Shown: positions 12,337 through 19,589 of the stretch, one piece after another | Numbering within the stretch: the first letter of the stretch is position 1 | Layout of the letters: the number at the start of each line of letters is the position of its first letter | Virus record (IMG/VR): IMGVR_UViG_3300031343_000006 | Location: 1 to 22,304 of that record | Direction: 5' to 3' (one strand) | Length of the DNA: 22,304 nt | Source of the DNA: a virus | The notes under the pieces: generated by a model | The model's input: only the letters and a program-made list of their open reading frames with translations | Databases searched by the model: none | Told to the model about the DNA's origin: nothing | Made by a program: the position numbers and the translations under genes

Positions 12337-14012
12337 TGAAAATCATTGGATTAAGCGTAAACAAAAGCTTTGGCGGTTTAAAAGCTACTGAGCTAAAGTT
12401 CAACGAAGAAAACAGGCTTACAGTTGTAAAAGGCGAAGTTGGCAGCGGAAAAACTACGCTAAACAAGGCCTTGTCATTAACCACAAAAGGATCTAAAACC
12501 TTAGAGGATAATAACCTTTATGGTGAAATTGATTTAACGGCCCAATTGTTAGACGGAGAATATAAGGTTTTCGTTAATTGTAAAAGCGACCAGAACGGCA
12601 AATTAACTCATAGCATCTACACCATTGATGAGCATGGCAACAAATTAAAAGACGTTGTAATTGATGGACAGAAACTAACGCCAGCTAATTACCTAAAGAG
12701 TTTGCAAACGTCTTTAACTTGGAGATTGGATGAGTTAACCAGCGAAAATCCAATAGTTCAAAGAAAAATATTATTGGAGCTTTATTCCTCGGAGCTGGAA
12801 AAAAAGGGAGTTATTTTTGATAAAAACCATCCTAAATTTACCGAAAGCATAATCCACAAAATAGAAGTCGCTAAAAATGACCGTAATTACGCCGACATGA
12901 AGCGAAAAGAAGTTGGAGGAATAGCGGAGGATTTAAAAGCTAAAGGAATTGATTGTGAAAGCGCCAGAGAGCTAAAGGATGTTATAACGCTAGAGCAGCA
13001 AATAGCAACGGCTCAAAGCGATGTAGACTATTTACATAGAAACGCAAATCAGGTTCACAAAAGCGAATTAAACGAGCTTAAAACAAAAGGATTAGAAATA
13101 AACGGAAAGTTAAAGGATTTCAGAGATAAAATTAAAGCTACTAATGATGTAAATCGGGAGGAATTAAATCTTTGGGAGCAAGGCCAGAGACAAAAAACCG
13201 AGGATTTAGATAAAATATTAGATATTTTAGAAAGTTTAGAGTCTAATAATATTGACGATGTTTTAAAGCTTATTCACTCTGGTTTAGAGGTTATTAAAGA
13301 ACCAGAAAATAAATTCTTAACTCAGTTAGAATTTAATGAAAAAGGTCAATGTACATCACAGCCAGAGGATTTTAAAGATGAAGAAATTAAAGGACTTCTA
13401 AAAGAATACAAATATTCAAAATTTGAATACTCTAAAAAAGCAAATCAGGAGGATATTATTCCAGATACCACCAAGCAAGAGGAAAAAATCACGTACTTAA
13501 AAGATCAATTAAATTCAAATTATACCTGGAATAAAGAAGCTAAAGCCATTAATTCATTCCACGATTGGAAAGAGGCGAACGAAGCCGTTAAGGATTTAAA
13601 AAATGATTATTACAAAAAATTAACAGGCATAGATACTGGCGTTGATGGTTTGCATATTTCCTTAGAAAATGCCGAAAGCGAAAATATATTTCTGATGTAT
13701 AATGGCGCTTATGATACGGAATATTTTCACAATCCAGAAAAGGAGCTTAGAAAATTAAGCTCTTATAGTGATACTCAAAAGCCTTTAATTTGTCTATTGA
13801 TACAAAACTACCTATTAAAACAAAAAGGGAAGTCTATGCCTTACCTATGGATTGACAAGGTGCCAATTGACAAGAAAACCAGATTGCTACTTAATAGAAT
13901 GAGCGAGGAACTAGGCTTGTGGTTATTTGTTAGCTGGACTGGCGATTTTGATAAAACCTCCCTAGTTGATGGCGAATTGTTAATTGAGAATGGAGATGTA
14001 TTTTTTTCATAA
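12324..14012 (+). CDS. SbcC/RecF-like coiled-coil ATPase
   Basis: A 562-aa ATPase resembling the SMC/SbcC/RecF group, which act on DNA ends or structures. The N-terminal lobe has the Walker A loop GEVGSGKT at 37-44. Residues about 190-420 are rich in Glu/Lys heptads and likely form a coiled coil, with AEDLKAKG and EINGKLKDFRDKIKA as examples. The C-terminal lobe has LSSYSDTQK near 474-482 at the place of the ABC signature, then PYLWIDKVPID near 504-514 at the place of Walker B. The usual catalytic Glu after the Walker B Asp is replaced by Lys, and the signature lacks SGG, so ATP hydrolysis may be slow or altered. It is short compared with true SbcC (about 1,000 aa), and no SbcD-like nuclease lies beside it. 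Confidence 0.75.
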   Translation: MKKEVKIIGLSVNKSFGGLKATELKFNEENRLTVVKGEVGSGKTTLNKALSLTTKGSKTLEDNNLYGEIDLTAQLLDGEYKVFVNCKSDQNGKLTHSIYTIDEHGNKLKDVVIDGQKLTPANYLKSLQTSLTWRLDELTSENPIVQRKILLELYSSELEKKGVIFDKNHPKFTESIIHKIEVAKNDRNYADMKRKEVGGIAEDLKAKGIDCESARELKDVITLEQQIATAQSDVDYLHRNANQVHKSELNELKTKGLEINGKLKDFRDKIKATNDVNREELNLWEQGQRQKTEDLDKILDILESLESNNIDDVLKLIHSGLEVIKEPENKFLTQLEFNEKGQCTSQPEDFKDEEIKGLLKEYKYSKFEYSKKANQEDIIPDTTKQEEKITYLKDQLNSNYTWNKEAKAINSFHDWKEANEAVKDLKNDYYKKLTGIDTGVDGLHISLENAESENIFLMYNGAYDTEYFHNPEKELRKLSSYSDTQKPLICLLIQNYLLKQKGKSMPYLWIDKVPIDKKTRLLLNRMSEELGLWLFVSWTGDFDKTSLVDGELLIENGDVFFS

Positions 14013-14023
14013 AATAAAGACTC

Positions 14024-14215
14024 ATGAAACTAAAAGAAGCAATACAAATATTAAAAGAACACAATGAATGGAGAAGATTTCAAGGGGCGAATAATATGCC
14101 GACTGAATCATATCCTAGCATGGCTCATCCTAGAGAATTAGGTATAGCGATTGATACGGTAGTTTGGCATTTTGAAACTAAAAATACAGATAACAACTGC
14201 AAAAGCTTGCGGTAA
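14024..14215 (+). CDS. Small phage protein, KLKEAIQIL/ELGIAIDTVV family
   Basis: A 63-aa protein: amphipathic helix (LKEAIQILKEHNEWRRF, 3-19), then a Pro/Ser-rich loop, then ELGIAIDTVVWHFE (38-51), and a polar end. I recall short phage proteins with a similar HNEWRR...P...LGIAIDTVV pattern, of unknown function. It starts 11 bp after the ATPase stop. The last residues (NTDNNCKSLR) look unlike the family core, and a different frame just downstream codes for a Cys-rich segment, so a frameshift near 14175-14200 is possible. Confidence 0.65.
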   Translation: MKLKEAIQILKEHNEWRRFQGANNMPTESYPSMAHPRELGIAIDTVVWHFETKNTDNNCKSLR

Positions 14216-14285
14216 TAAAACAGAAGATAAAGCAGACCATTGCCAAGTATGTCATTGCAGAGGTAATGAATCTTATAAAGAATAA
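14163..14285 (+). pseudogene. Cys-rich reading-frame fragment without start
   Basis: In the frame one base ahead of the preceding gene, 14163-14285 is open and would encode a tail containing TAKACGNKTEDKADHCQVCH followed by CRGNESYKE and a stop. Four Cys and two His suggest a metal-binding segment. A stop at 14160-14162 closes the frame upstream and there is no ATG. It may be the true C-terminus of the 63-aa gene after a frameshift, or the remnant of an inserted small gene. Confidence 0.3.
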
Positions 14286-14360
14286 TAACTTTTATAACGG
14301 ATAGGTATATGGTTTGTGCCTTTTGAAAGACGAACCATTGAATTATTAACAGACCCTTTT
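14286..14360. repeat. Hairpin and possible attC-like left arm, copy D
   Basis: TATAACGGATAGGTATATGG at 14293-14312 begins like copy A (AACGG, then GGTTTG). Within it, ATGGTTTGT (14309-14317) and ACGAACCAT (14330-14338) pair at 8 of 9 positions with a G.U-type mismatch. It precedes the YopX-like gene. A full 122-bp palindrome is not visible; relation to copies A and B is tentative. A T-rich stretch (CCCTTTTTATTTTATTTTG, from 14354) follows but is 16 nt beyond the stem, too far for a typical terminator. Confidence 0.35.
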
Positions 14361-14396
14361 TATTTTATTTTGAGCGAGGGCAAAAGAACTAAAATT

Positions 14397-14771
14397 ATGA
14401 GACATATTAGATTTAGATTTTGGGATAATGACTTAAAAAAGATGCTTTACAGAAAACCTGCTTATAATGATTTTTCACACAAAAGCATCGTGCCGTTACA
14501 ATTTACAGGTTTTGAAGATAAAAACGGAATTGATATTTATGATGGCGATATTTTAAGCGATCACACGGAAACGGACGAAGGACTTGTAGTGAGTAAATGT
14601 AAAGTTTTTTGGAACGAACATACAGGAAGTTGGCATTTAGATAATTCAATGGAACAAGATGAAACTTACTCTACTGAATTATGGCAGGAACTAAATGATT
14701 TTAAATATTGGATTTCATCTGATGTTTTTAAAGCAGGGGAAAAAATAAATAAAAAGTTTACAAATGAATAA
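14397..14771 (+). CDS. YopX-like phage protein
   Basis: A 124-aa protein with the YopX-type N-terminal pattern: MRHIRFRFWDNDLKKMLY at 1-18, then the hallmark IVPLQFTGFEDKNGIDIYDG near 31-50, which is the family's Q-(Y/F)-T-G-x-x-D-x-N-G-x-x-I-Y-x-G-D. YopX proteins are common in temperate phages; their role is unknown. The start at 14397 follows AAAATT and sits at the conserved N-terminus; an upstream in-frame ATG-like start near 14316 lies in the hairpin region and is not supported. The family's usual ending (G-N-I-x-E-N-P-E-L) is not seen, so the C-terminus is divergent. Confidence 0.8.
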   Translation: MRHIRFRFWDNDLKKMLYRKPAYNDFSHKSIVPLQFTGFEDKNGIDIYDGDILSDHTETDEGLVVSKCKVFWNEHTGSWHLDNSMEQDETYSTELWQELNDFKYWISSDVFKAGEKINKKFTNE

Positions 14772-14798
14772 TAATCAACGAAAATAAAAAGCAAAATT

Positions 14799-14987
14799 AT
14801 GAATACTGAAAGATTAACCGAATTAAGAGAGGAGCTAAAAAGATTTGATAAACGTTTAAATGCTTACGAAAAAAAGCTTTCCAGAAATCAATTTGCCGCT
14901 TATGGATGCACTGAAAGTGGAGAGTTAAAAAGGGCCGCTTTAGATCTTAAACTTTCTTTGACAAGGAATATTACAAAAAGTTCTTAA
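14799..14987 (+). CDS. Short coiled-coil protein, unknown
   Basis: A 62-aa, nearly all-helical, highly charged protein. LTELREELKRFDKRLNAYEK (6-25) is a strong heptad-type helix, followed by a short loop with AAYGCTESGEL (33-43) and a second helix. Similar small proteins occur in Bacteroidota phages as I recall them, without known function. It has a good A-rich leader (AAAATTATG) and lies in the chain of small genes upstream of the SF2 helicase. Confidence 0.65.
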   Translation: MNTERLTELREELKRFDKRLNAYEKKLSRNQFAAYGCTESGELKRAALDLKLSLTRNITKSS

Positions 14988-15014
14988 AAATCATCAATAA
15001 ATAAAAATTAAAGT

Positions 15015-15293
15015 ATGAAAATTATAGCAACAAATGAAACAATACATGAAATTGTTAAAATAGAAATTGAACGTATTGAAAATTTAATCTCATTAAACGT
15101 TATTGACGTAATTGATATAAATCTTAATCATATAAACATCTCTAAAGTTACTAATATGAATGAGTTGTTTAAAGATGTGAGATTATCAAAACCTTTAAAT
15201 ATTGAAAGTTGGGATTTTTTAAACTTAGAGAATGCAATTGATATATGGGGTACTGATTTAGAAAAAACTAATATTGAAATGTGGAGATGTTAA
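15015..15293 (+). CDS. BspA-type (DUF285) repeat protein, single unit
   Basis: A 92-aa protein whose C-terminal two thirds resemble one unit of the BspA-like DUF285 repeat: INISKVTNMNELFKDVRLSK (43-62) followed by a PLNIESWDFLNLENA segment. This mirrors the D-V-S-x-V-T-x-M-x-x-(L/M)-F...D-I-S-x-W-D-V-x-N-(V/L) pattern. BspA repeats are usually found in long surface proteins; here there is no signal peptide and only one to two units, so this is a small probably cytoplasmic protein, as also seen in some phages. Role unknown. Confidence 0.6.
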   Translation: MKIIATNETIHEIVKIEIERIENLISLNVIDVIDINLNHINISKVTNMNELFKDVRLSKPLNIESWDFLNLENAIDIWGTDLEKTNIEMWRC

Positions 15294-15323
15294 ATATAGA
15301 TTGGTTTAAAATAGATAAATAAC

Positions 15324-16946
15324 ATGAGCAAAATAATATTAAGAGACTACCAATTATCAGTGGTAAACGAAACTAGGAAAAGATTGAAGGATGGTTTTAA
15401 TCATTTAATGGTACAGCTTCCGACTGGTGGAGGGAAAACAATAATTTTTTCTTACATCGCGCAAAACGCCATCCCTAAAGGCAAAAAGGTTTTGATATTA
15501 ACAGATAGGGATGAGCTTCTAAAACAAGCAGGAGGGACGCTTTCAGATTTTAATATTAATCCTTATTTCATAAAGGCTGGAGCTAAAATAATAGATCATA
15601 GGAAGAGCTGTTTTATTGCCATGTCTCAGACACTCCGCAAAAGAATTGATAAACCAGATTGGCAAAAATGGATTTTAGATGAAATTGATATTGTGATTAT
15701 TGATGAGGCTCACATTCAAGAGTTTAATTATATTTTTGAAAGTGGTTTACTGGATAATAAAATGGTTTTAGGTTTCACTGCTACTCCCTCTAGATCTGGT
15801 AAAATGCGACAATTAGGCATCGACTATGAAAGGATGGTTCGTGGCCCACAAGTCAAAGAATTAGTTTCTAAAGGTTTTTTAGTTAATTGTGATACTTACG
15901 ACTGCGGGTCACCAAGCCTTGATGAGGTCAGCGTTAATTCGCAAACCAATGATTATAATTATACATCAATGGCTAAGCAGTTTGATAAGCCAAATCTTTA
16001 TGCTGGATTGGTTAAAAATTACGAAAAATACACTCCAGGTCAAAAGATGTTAGTTTTTTGCTGCAATGTAGATCACGCCATAAAAACAGCTATTGAATTG
16101 GCTAAAAAAGGTTATCCTGTTAAATTTGTGAGTAGCAGTAGGGCGAAACCAAAAGAACCAGAAATAGGATGTACTGAGGGTAAAATTCAGAAATATAAAG
16201 AAAGCGTAAAAGCTTATGAATTTTACAAAGAAAACTATGAACAATTTAGCGGAGGACGCAAATCTGTTTTAAAATGGTTTAAAGACACCCCTTCCGCTAT
16301 ACTGGTAAACGTTGATATGCTAACTAAAGGATTTGACGAGCCTACTATTGAAGTTGTCGCGTTAAACAGGGCCACCAAATCAATGACTTTATACTTGCAA
16401 ATGATTGGACGTGGATCGCGTACTTTTACAGATAAATTAAATTTTACCTTATTTGATTTTGGCGGAAACGCTAAAAGATTGGGAACTTATGAGTCAAATA
16501 AAGAATGGAGTTTATGGCATGAGGAAAAGAAAGGTGGCGGCGGTGTACCACCATTAAAAGAGTGTGGTATTACCTCAAAGTCTAAGCCAATTACTGGATC
16601 TGGCGAAGTTGAAAAGGGATGCAAAAGATTAATTATGGCATCGGTTAGTTTATGTCCTTTTTGCGGTTTCAAATATCCAGAACCAGATCCAGCTAAAGAA
16701 ATAGATTTGCAATTAGCTGAGATAAAAGACGCTAATGGAGTAAGCATAAAAGTTAAAAGCTTTAAACTAATGAATCATTATGAGCTAAAGACATATAGGA
16801 AAATCAAAGAACATACAAGTGCATGGCTTTGGCGTCAATTATGGTTAAGAGGTGGAGAAAAAGAACTTAGAGATTTTGCAAATTACGATAACTGGAGCAG
16901 CGGAACAGTTCAACGGGCTATTGGCTTTTGTAGAGGTAAATTTTAA
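15324..16946 (+). CDS. SF2 DEAH-type helicase
   Basis: A 540-aa superfamily 2 helicase, likely unwinding DNA in replication or recombination. Motif I LPTGGGKT at 32-39, motif II DEAH at 127-130, motif III-like GFTATPSR at 150-157, motif V MLTKGFDEPTIEV at 332-344 and motif VI QMIGRGSR at 359-366 are all present in order. After the core is a likely zinc ribbon with Cys414, Cys433 and CPFC at 444-447, then a helical end. Such SSL2/RecG-like helicases with a C-terminal zinc ribbon are common in phages. The start follows 30 bp of A-rich leader. It is the last large gene before promoter P3. Strong family call; partner not known. Confidence 0.92.
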   Translation: MSKIILRDYQLSVVNETRKRLKDGFNHLMVQLPTGGGKTIIFSYIAQNAIPKGKKVLILTDRDELLKQAGGTLSDFNINPYFIKAGAKIIDHRKSCFIAMSQTLRKRIDKPDWQKWILDEIDIVIIDEAHIQEFNYIFESGLLDNKMVLGFTATPSRSGKMRQLGIDYERMVRGPQVKELVSKGFLVNCDTYDCGSPSLDEVSVNSQTNDYNYTSMAKQFDKPNLYAGLVKNYEKYTPGQKMLVFCCNVDHAIKTAIELAKKGYPVKFVSSSRAKPKEPEIGCTEGKIQKYKESVKAYEFYKENYEQFSGGRKSVLKWFKDTPSAILVNVDMLTKGFDEPTIEVVALNRATKSMTLYLQMIGRGSRTFTDKLNFTLFDFGGNAKRLGTYESNKEWSLWHEEKKGGGGVPPLKECGITSKSKPITGSGEVEKGCKRLIMASVSLCPFCGFKYPEPDPAKEIDLQLAEIKDANGVSIKVKSFKLMNHYELKTYRKIKEHTSAWLWRQLWLRGGEKELRDFANYDNWSSGTVQRAIGFCRGKF

Positions 16947-16948
16947 TT

Positions 16949-17021
16949 CTTAAAGTTTTGTTAATAGTTGTTAACAAGCTTTTTGTTAGTTGTATCTTTG
17001 TGCAAGCAATAAGGCGAACCA
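16949..17021 (+). promoter_or_regulatory. Phage promoter P3 with tandem TTGTTAA boxes
   Basis: TTGTTAA at 16958-16964 and a second TTGTTAA at 16968-16974 (10 bp apart, one helical turn), the latter also completing a TTGTTAA/TTAACAA inverted repeat with the first. The -7 box TATCTTTG is at 16993-17000, exactly 28 nt after the first box. The -33 position has no TTTG. The leader CAAGCAATAAGGCGAACCAC follows. It drives the two genes at 17036 and 17280. Confidence 0.75.
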
Positions 17022-17035
17022 CTAAAACTAAAACC

Positions 17036-17269
17036 ATGAAACCAAACAATTTTATAACCAGTGTACAAACCTATCTTTTACAAAAGTTGGAAGAAAAAGG
17101 AATCATCTGCACATTTGATTTAAAAGGAGAAAATAAATCCTTAGCAGCTGATTTTTTAGCGTTGAAATATAACCCTAAAAAAGTAAATTTAAAAACAATT
17201 AATAAATTCATGCATTTTCTTTGCATAAATAAAATCGTAATTAATAAAACAGAAATTTTTCACCTTTAA
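17036..17269 (+). CDS. Small protein with helical core, unknown
   Basis: A 77-aa protein, helical and rich in Lys, Asn and Phe. The centre (LAADFLALKYNPKKVNLKTI near 37-56) has the look of a short helix-turn-helix, but I cannot assign a family. The ATG at 17036 (after AAAACC) is preferred over an in-frame upstream start at 16958, which would begin inside the promoter. It is the first gene of the P3 transcript. Confidence 0.6.
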   Translation: MKPNNFITSVQTYLLQKLEEKGIICTFDLKGENKSLAADFLALKYNPKKVNLKTINKFMHFLCINKIVINKTEIFHL

Positions 17270-17279
17270 AAACAAAACC

Positions 17280-17639
17280 ATGAAAAAAGAAATAAAAACC
17301 AAAGAAGTAGATTTTTTTATAGAAGAAGCTATCAACTACACTAAGGAAAGCAATAATATTGAAAGCATAGAAAAACAAATTAAGTTAGCTAAGGAGTTTG
17401 AGCCTGAATTTAAAGAACTCTACAACAATTTAACCCAACGTTTTACCTTTGAATTTGAAAAAAAAGATTTTAACGAAAAGATTGAGTTTCTAGAATTTTT
17501 AATAAACGAAATCACAGAATCATTAATTAAGGCTAAAAATAAATTTTCTTTAATTTCTGAATCAAGTATTAACAAAGTTGAATCCTTAAGAGATACGTTT
17601 GAACGTAGATTGACAAAAGTTTATATTACTAAAAAATAA
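17280..17639 (+). CDS. Helical, coiled-coil-like protein, unknown
   Basis: A 119-aa protein, nearly all helical, rich in Glu, Lys and Ile. Heptad-like runs are at IESIEKQIKLAKEFEPEFKE (27-46) and EFLINEITESLIKAKNKF (about 71-88). It has no recognised motif and could be a small structural or regulatory protein. It lies 10 bp after the previous stop, shares its promoter P3, and is the last rightward gene before the convergent terminator. Confidence 0.65.
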   Translation: MKKEIKTKEVDFFIEEAINYTKESNNIESIEKQIKLAKEFEPEFKELYNNLTQRFTFEFEKKDFNEKIEFLEFLINEITESLIKAKNKFSLISESSINKVESLRDTFERRLTKVYITKK

Positions 17640-17727
17640 AAACAAATGAAACCAACATAAGAATCAAATAAAATAACTATATTTGTAGCGCTTCTTATAT
17701 TTTCATAATTTTTTTTAGAGTTAGTCC

Positions 17728-17761
17728 AAAAACGCCTTAAATTTATTTTTAAGGCGTTTTT
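17728..17761. terminator. Bidirectional rho-independent terminator
   Basis: A perfect 14-bp stem, AAAAACGCCTTAAA (17728-17741) and TTTAAGGCGTTTTT (17748-17761), with a 6-nt loop TTTATT. It has T-runs at the 3' end on both strands (TTTTTATTTC to the right on the plus strand; TTTTT on the minus strand after the stem). It lies between the convergent early and tail blocks. The stop codon of the minus-strand spike gene (17749-17751) is inside the stem. Confidence 0.93.
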
Positions 17762-18237
17762 ATTTCGTCTATTTTTGAAGTGCTGATATCCGTTGTTACT
17801 TGTGATCGAGCATAAGTAAGACCTAATCCAGTAAATAAAGCTTGTATCTTTACCAGTTCAGCATTTATTAAACCATCAGAATCATTTAAGGATTCTTCTA
17901 AAGCATTAAACCTAACTGCATTATCAATGTTTCCCCCAATTTCACAAGTTCCATCAGTTTTTAAATGAATTGCAAAGCTCAAAGCGCCGTCTAAAGATTG
18001 CGAAAATATGCGTTTTTCCCCCTCCTCTGCTACTTGATTAGTATTTATATACCCTATTATAACAGGCTCGGAGTTAACCGCTGTGGGCGAGTATATAGCA
18101 GTCATGTTTTTTAAAGGTTGAGAATCATCGCCGTAATTAGCGGCAACTTTAGCTGTTTTTGCGCCATATTGGTCAACTTTTAAAATCCGTTTTCCGTTCT
18201 CGATTAAAAAATCTCTTACTTTGCTAAATGTTATCAT
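17749..18237 (-). CDS. Baseplate spike-like protein (Mu gp45 type)
   Basis: Probably the membrane-piercing spike at the tip of a contractile tail. The 162-aa protein has a C-terminal segment HLKTDGTCEIGGNIDNAVRF near 91-110, which resembles the D-G-x-I-x-I-x-G and D-N-x-V-R-(Y/F) pattern at the end of the needle in gp45/spike proteins. The family often has a His-x-His metal site near the tip; none is visible here. The N-terminal 70 residues have short strands such as TAIYSPTAVNSEPVIIGYI near 46-64, fitting an OB-like domain. The gene is the last of the leftward operon, 46 bp after the gp44-like gene, and ends in the terminator. Call rests on the pattern and on Mu-like gene order. Confidence 0.6.
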   Translation of the reverse strand: MITFSKVRDFLIENGKRILKVDQYGAKTAKVAANYGDDSQPLKNMTAIYSPTAVNSEPVIIGYINTNQVAEEGEKRIFSQSLDGALSFAIHLKTDGTCEIGGNIDNAVRFNALEESLNDSDGLINAELVKIQALFTGLGLTYARSQVTTDISTSKIDEIKTP

Positions 18238-18282
18238 TTTAAATATATATTTTTACGTTTTTGTTGTTATATTTTTACGGTT

Positions 18283-19404
18283 TTATTGTGCGTCAAAAAT
18301 ATTCGTTGGAGTTCCTCCTGTAAAAGCTTCGGGAGTTAAACAATTAATACTCATTGTGTCGCCTAAACTATCCTCTTTGTAATTAATTTCATTAACAATA
18401 AATTTTTGCCTTTTATAGATAAACAATTCCTTATTTTGAAATTCAATTACTTGCCCGCATAATAATTTAAAGTCTATTTTAGGCAATTCTAAAGCTAGCT
18501 TAATACCTCGTAACTCGGCTGCTAACGCGTTTCTTGCAGCCTCGATAGTGCTAGTATCATCTCCGCTGGAAAGTATCTTACAGACGCTTCTAATTTGTCT
18601 AACATTTGGATTTCTAACACTATCTAAAGTACTAACGCCTTCGTTTTCGTCACTCGGTTGACGTCTTACTGTTATATCGCTATGAAAAGCTCTTCCATTA
18701 ATAGCCATTTTACTGGATAATAAATTTGAACTATCATAAGACCTTACAGGCTTTGAGCCTATAAAAGCCTTAAAATAGTAAAGAGATCCCGTTTTCGTGT
18801 GACCAATTATTATATTTCTTTGGCTTGCTAATTGAGTTAAAAAAGATGCTACGGATTGGCTTGGTTGAGCCACCGCCTTTTCATACACCAAATTCATTTT
18901 ATTTGATACATTGCTTTCTATAACTTGATTTATTCCGAAAAGACCTAATAATTCAGCAGATATTTCTGTTAAAGACTGATTGTTTTTCTCCAAAGAATAA
19001 TCAACCCCTAAATCTATTCCTATGTTATCTAAGGCATCATCAGCAAATTCAGCGGCGGTTTCAAATAATGTCTTATTTTTTTCTTGAAAATTATAAAACT
19101 TAGGAGGTATCGTAACATCTTCTAATATACCGCTTTTTGAATAACCGCTAAACGAAACTAATTGAGGGGTTTTAGAAGATGCGAAATCATTGTTTACAAT
19201 ATTACCGGTAAGCAGCAAATCCATATCGTTTGAGAAAATTTCAATTTTAGGATATGTTAAAGGTTTAAATATCTTTTGATGCTCAACATTATCTGGATCA
19301 AATCTAGCATCAAAACTAAAAACACTAGCAAAAGTATCTAAATTAAACTTTAGAGTTAAATTGCTAAAATGATTAAAAAATTTATTTTCTATTTTTATTT
19401 TCAT
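18283..19404 (-). CDS. Baseplate hub protein (Mu gp44 type)
   Basis: Likely the baseplate hub (gp44/T4 gp27-like) that holds the spike and connects to the tail tube. The 373-aa protein has the signature FSGYSKSGILEDVTIPP near 84-100, comparable to the S-G-x-S-x-x-x-L-x-D motif of Mu gp44. Other parts are strand-rich. The region AELRGIKLALELPKIDFKLL near 293-312 could form the hub insertion. The length fits the family (Mu gp44 is about 380 aa). Its start is coupled to the upstream 59-aa gene by a 4-bp overlap (ATGA), and it precedes the spike gene. Confidence 0.7.
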   Translation of the reverse strand: MKIKIENKFFNHFSNLTLKFNLDTFASVFSFDARFDPDNVEHQKIFKPLTYPKIEIFSNDMDLLLTGNIVNNDFASSKTPQLVSFSGYSKSGILEDVTIPPKFYNFQEKNKTLFETAAEFADDALDNIGIDLGVDYSLEKNNQSLTEISAELLGLFGINQVIESNVSNKMNLVYEKAVAQPSQSVASFLTQLASQRNIIIGHTKTGSLYYFKAFIGSKPVRSYDSSNLLSSKMAINGRAFHSDITVRRQPSDENEGVSTLDSVRNPNVRQIRSVCKILSSGDDTSTIEAARNALAAELRGIKLALELPKIDFKLLCGQVIEFQNKELFIYKRQKFIVNEINYKEDSLGDTMSINCLTPEAFTGGTPTNIFDAQ

Positions 19405-19580
19405 TTGTGAATTATTATTTTATCAAATGTTGGAACTTCTAAATTAAGCTCATGACACTTATTTCTGATTAAACTCCATGCCGTGCTTTTGCTTTTACAT
19501 TTTGCTTTAAATCCATGAATGGTATCATTCCAAATTTTTTCCCCTGCATTTTGCTTAATTAAATTAATGTCTTTTTTCAT
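19401..19580 (-). CDS. 59-aa protein between gp43-like and gp44-like genes
   Basis: A short ORF encoding a protein that begins MKKDINLIKQNAGEKIWNDT and ends VPTFDKIIIHK, with two Cys (27 and 42) in KAKCKSKSTAWSLIRNKC. Its stop overlaps the start of the hub gene (ATGA, 19401-19404), which supports real translation. The 9-bp gap from the gp43-like stop is short. I do not recognise a family; the C-terminal segment could be a LysM-like or tail-X-like stub, since genes for such proteins often sit here in other phages. Confidence 0.65.
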   Translation of the reverse strand: MKKDINLIKQNAGEKIWNDTIHGFKAKCKSKSTAWSLIRNKCHELNLEVPTFDKIIIHK

Positions 19581-19589
19581 GATTTTTTT

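Noticed and set aside
14309-14360. Rho-independent terminator before the YopX-like gene
   Set aside because: The T-rich run begins about 16 nt after the stem base, too far for a typical terminator, and the stem has a bulge near its top.
16958-17035. Longer version of the gene at 17036 starting at 16958
   Set aside because: The extra 26 residues would be encoded by the promoter boxes and leader, which are conserved as DNA in three other places.
17678-17761. A short RNA from a TATATTTG at 17678-17685 to the terminator
   Set aside because: No TTGTTAA 28 nt upstream and no TTTG at the -33 position; a TATATTTG is expected by chance in such AT-rich DNA, so a small RNA is not supported without expression data.
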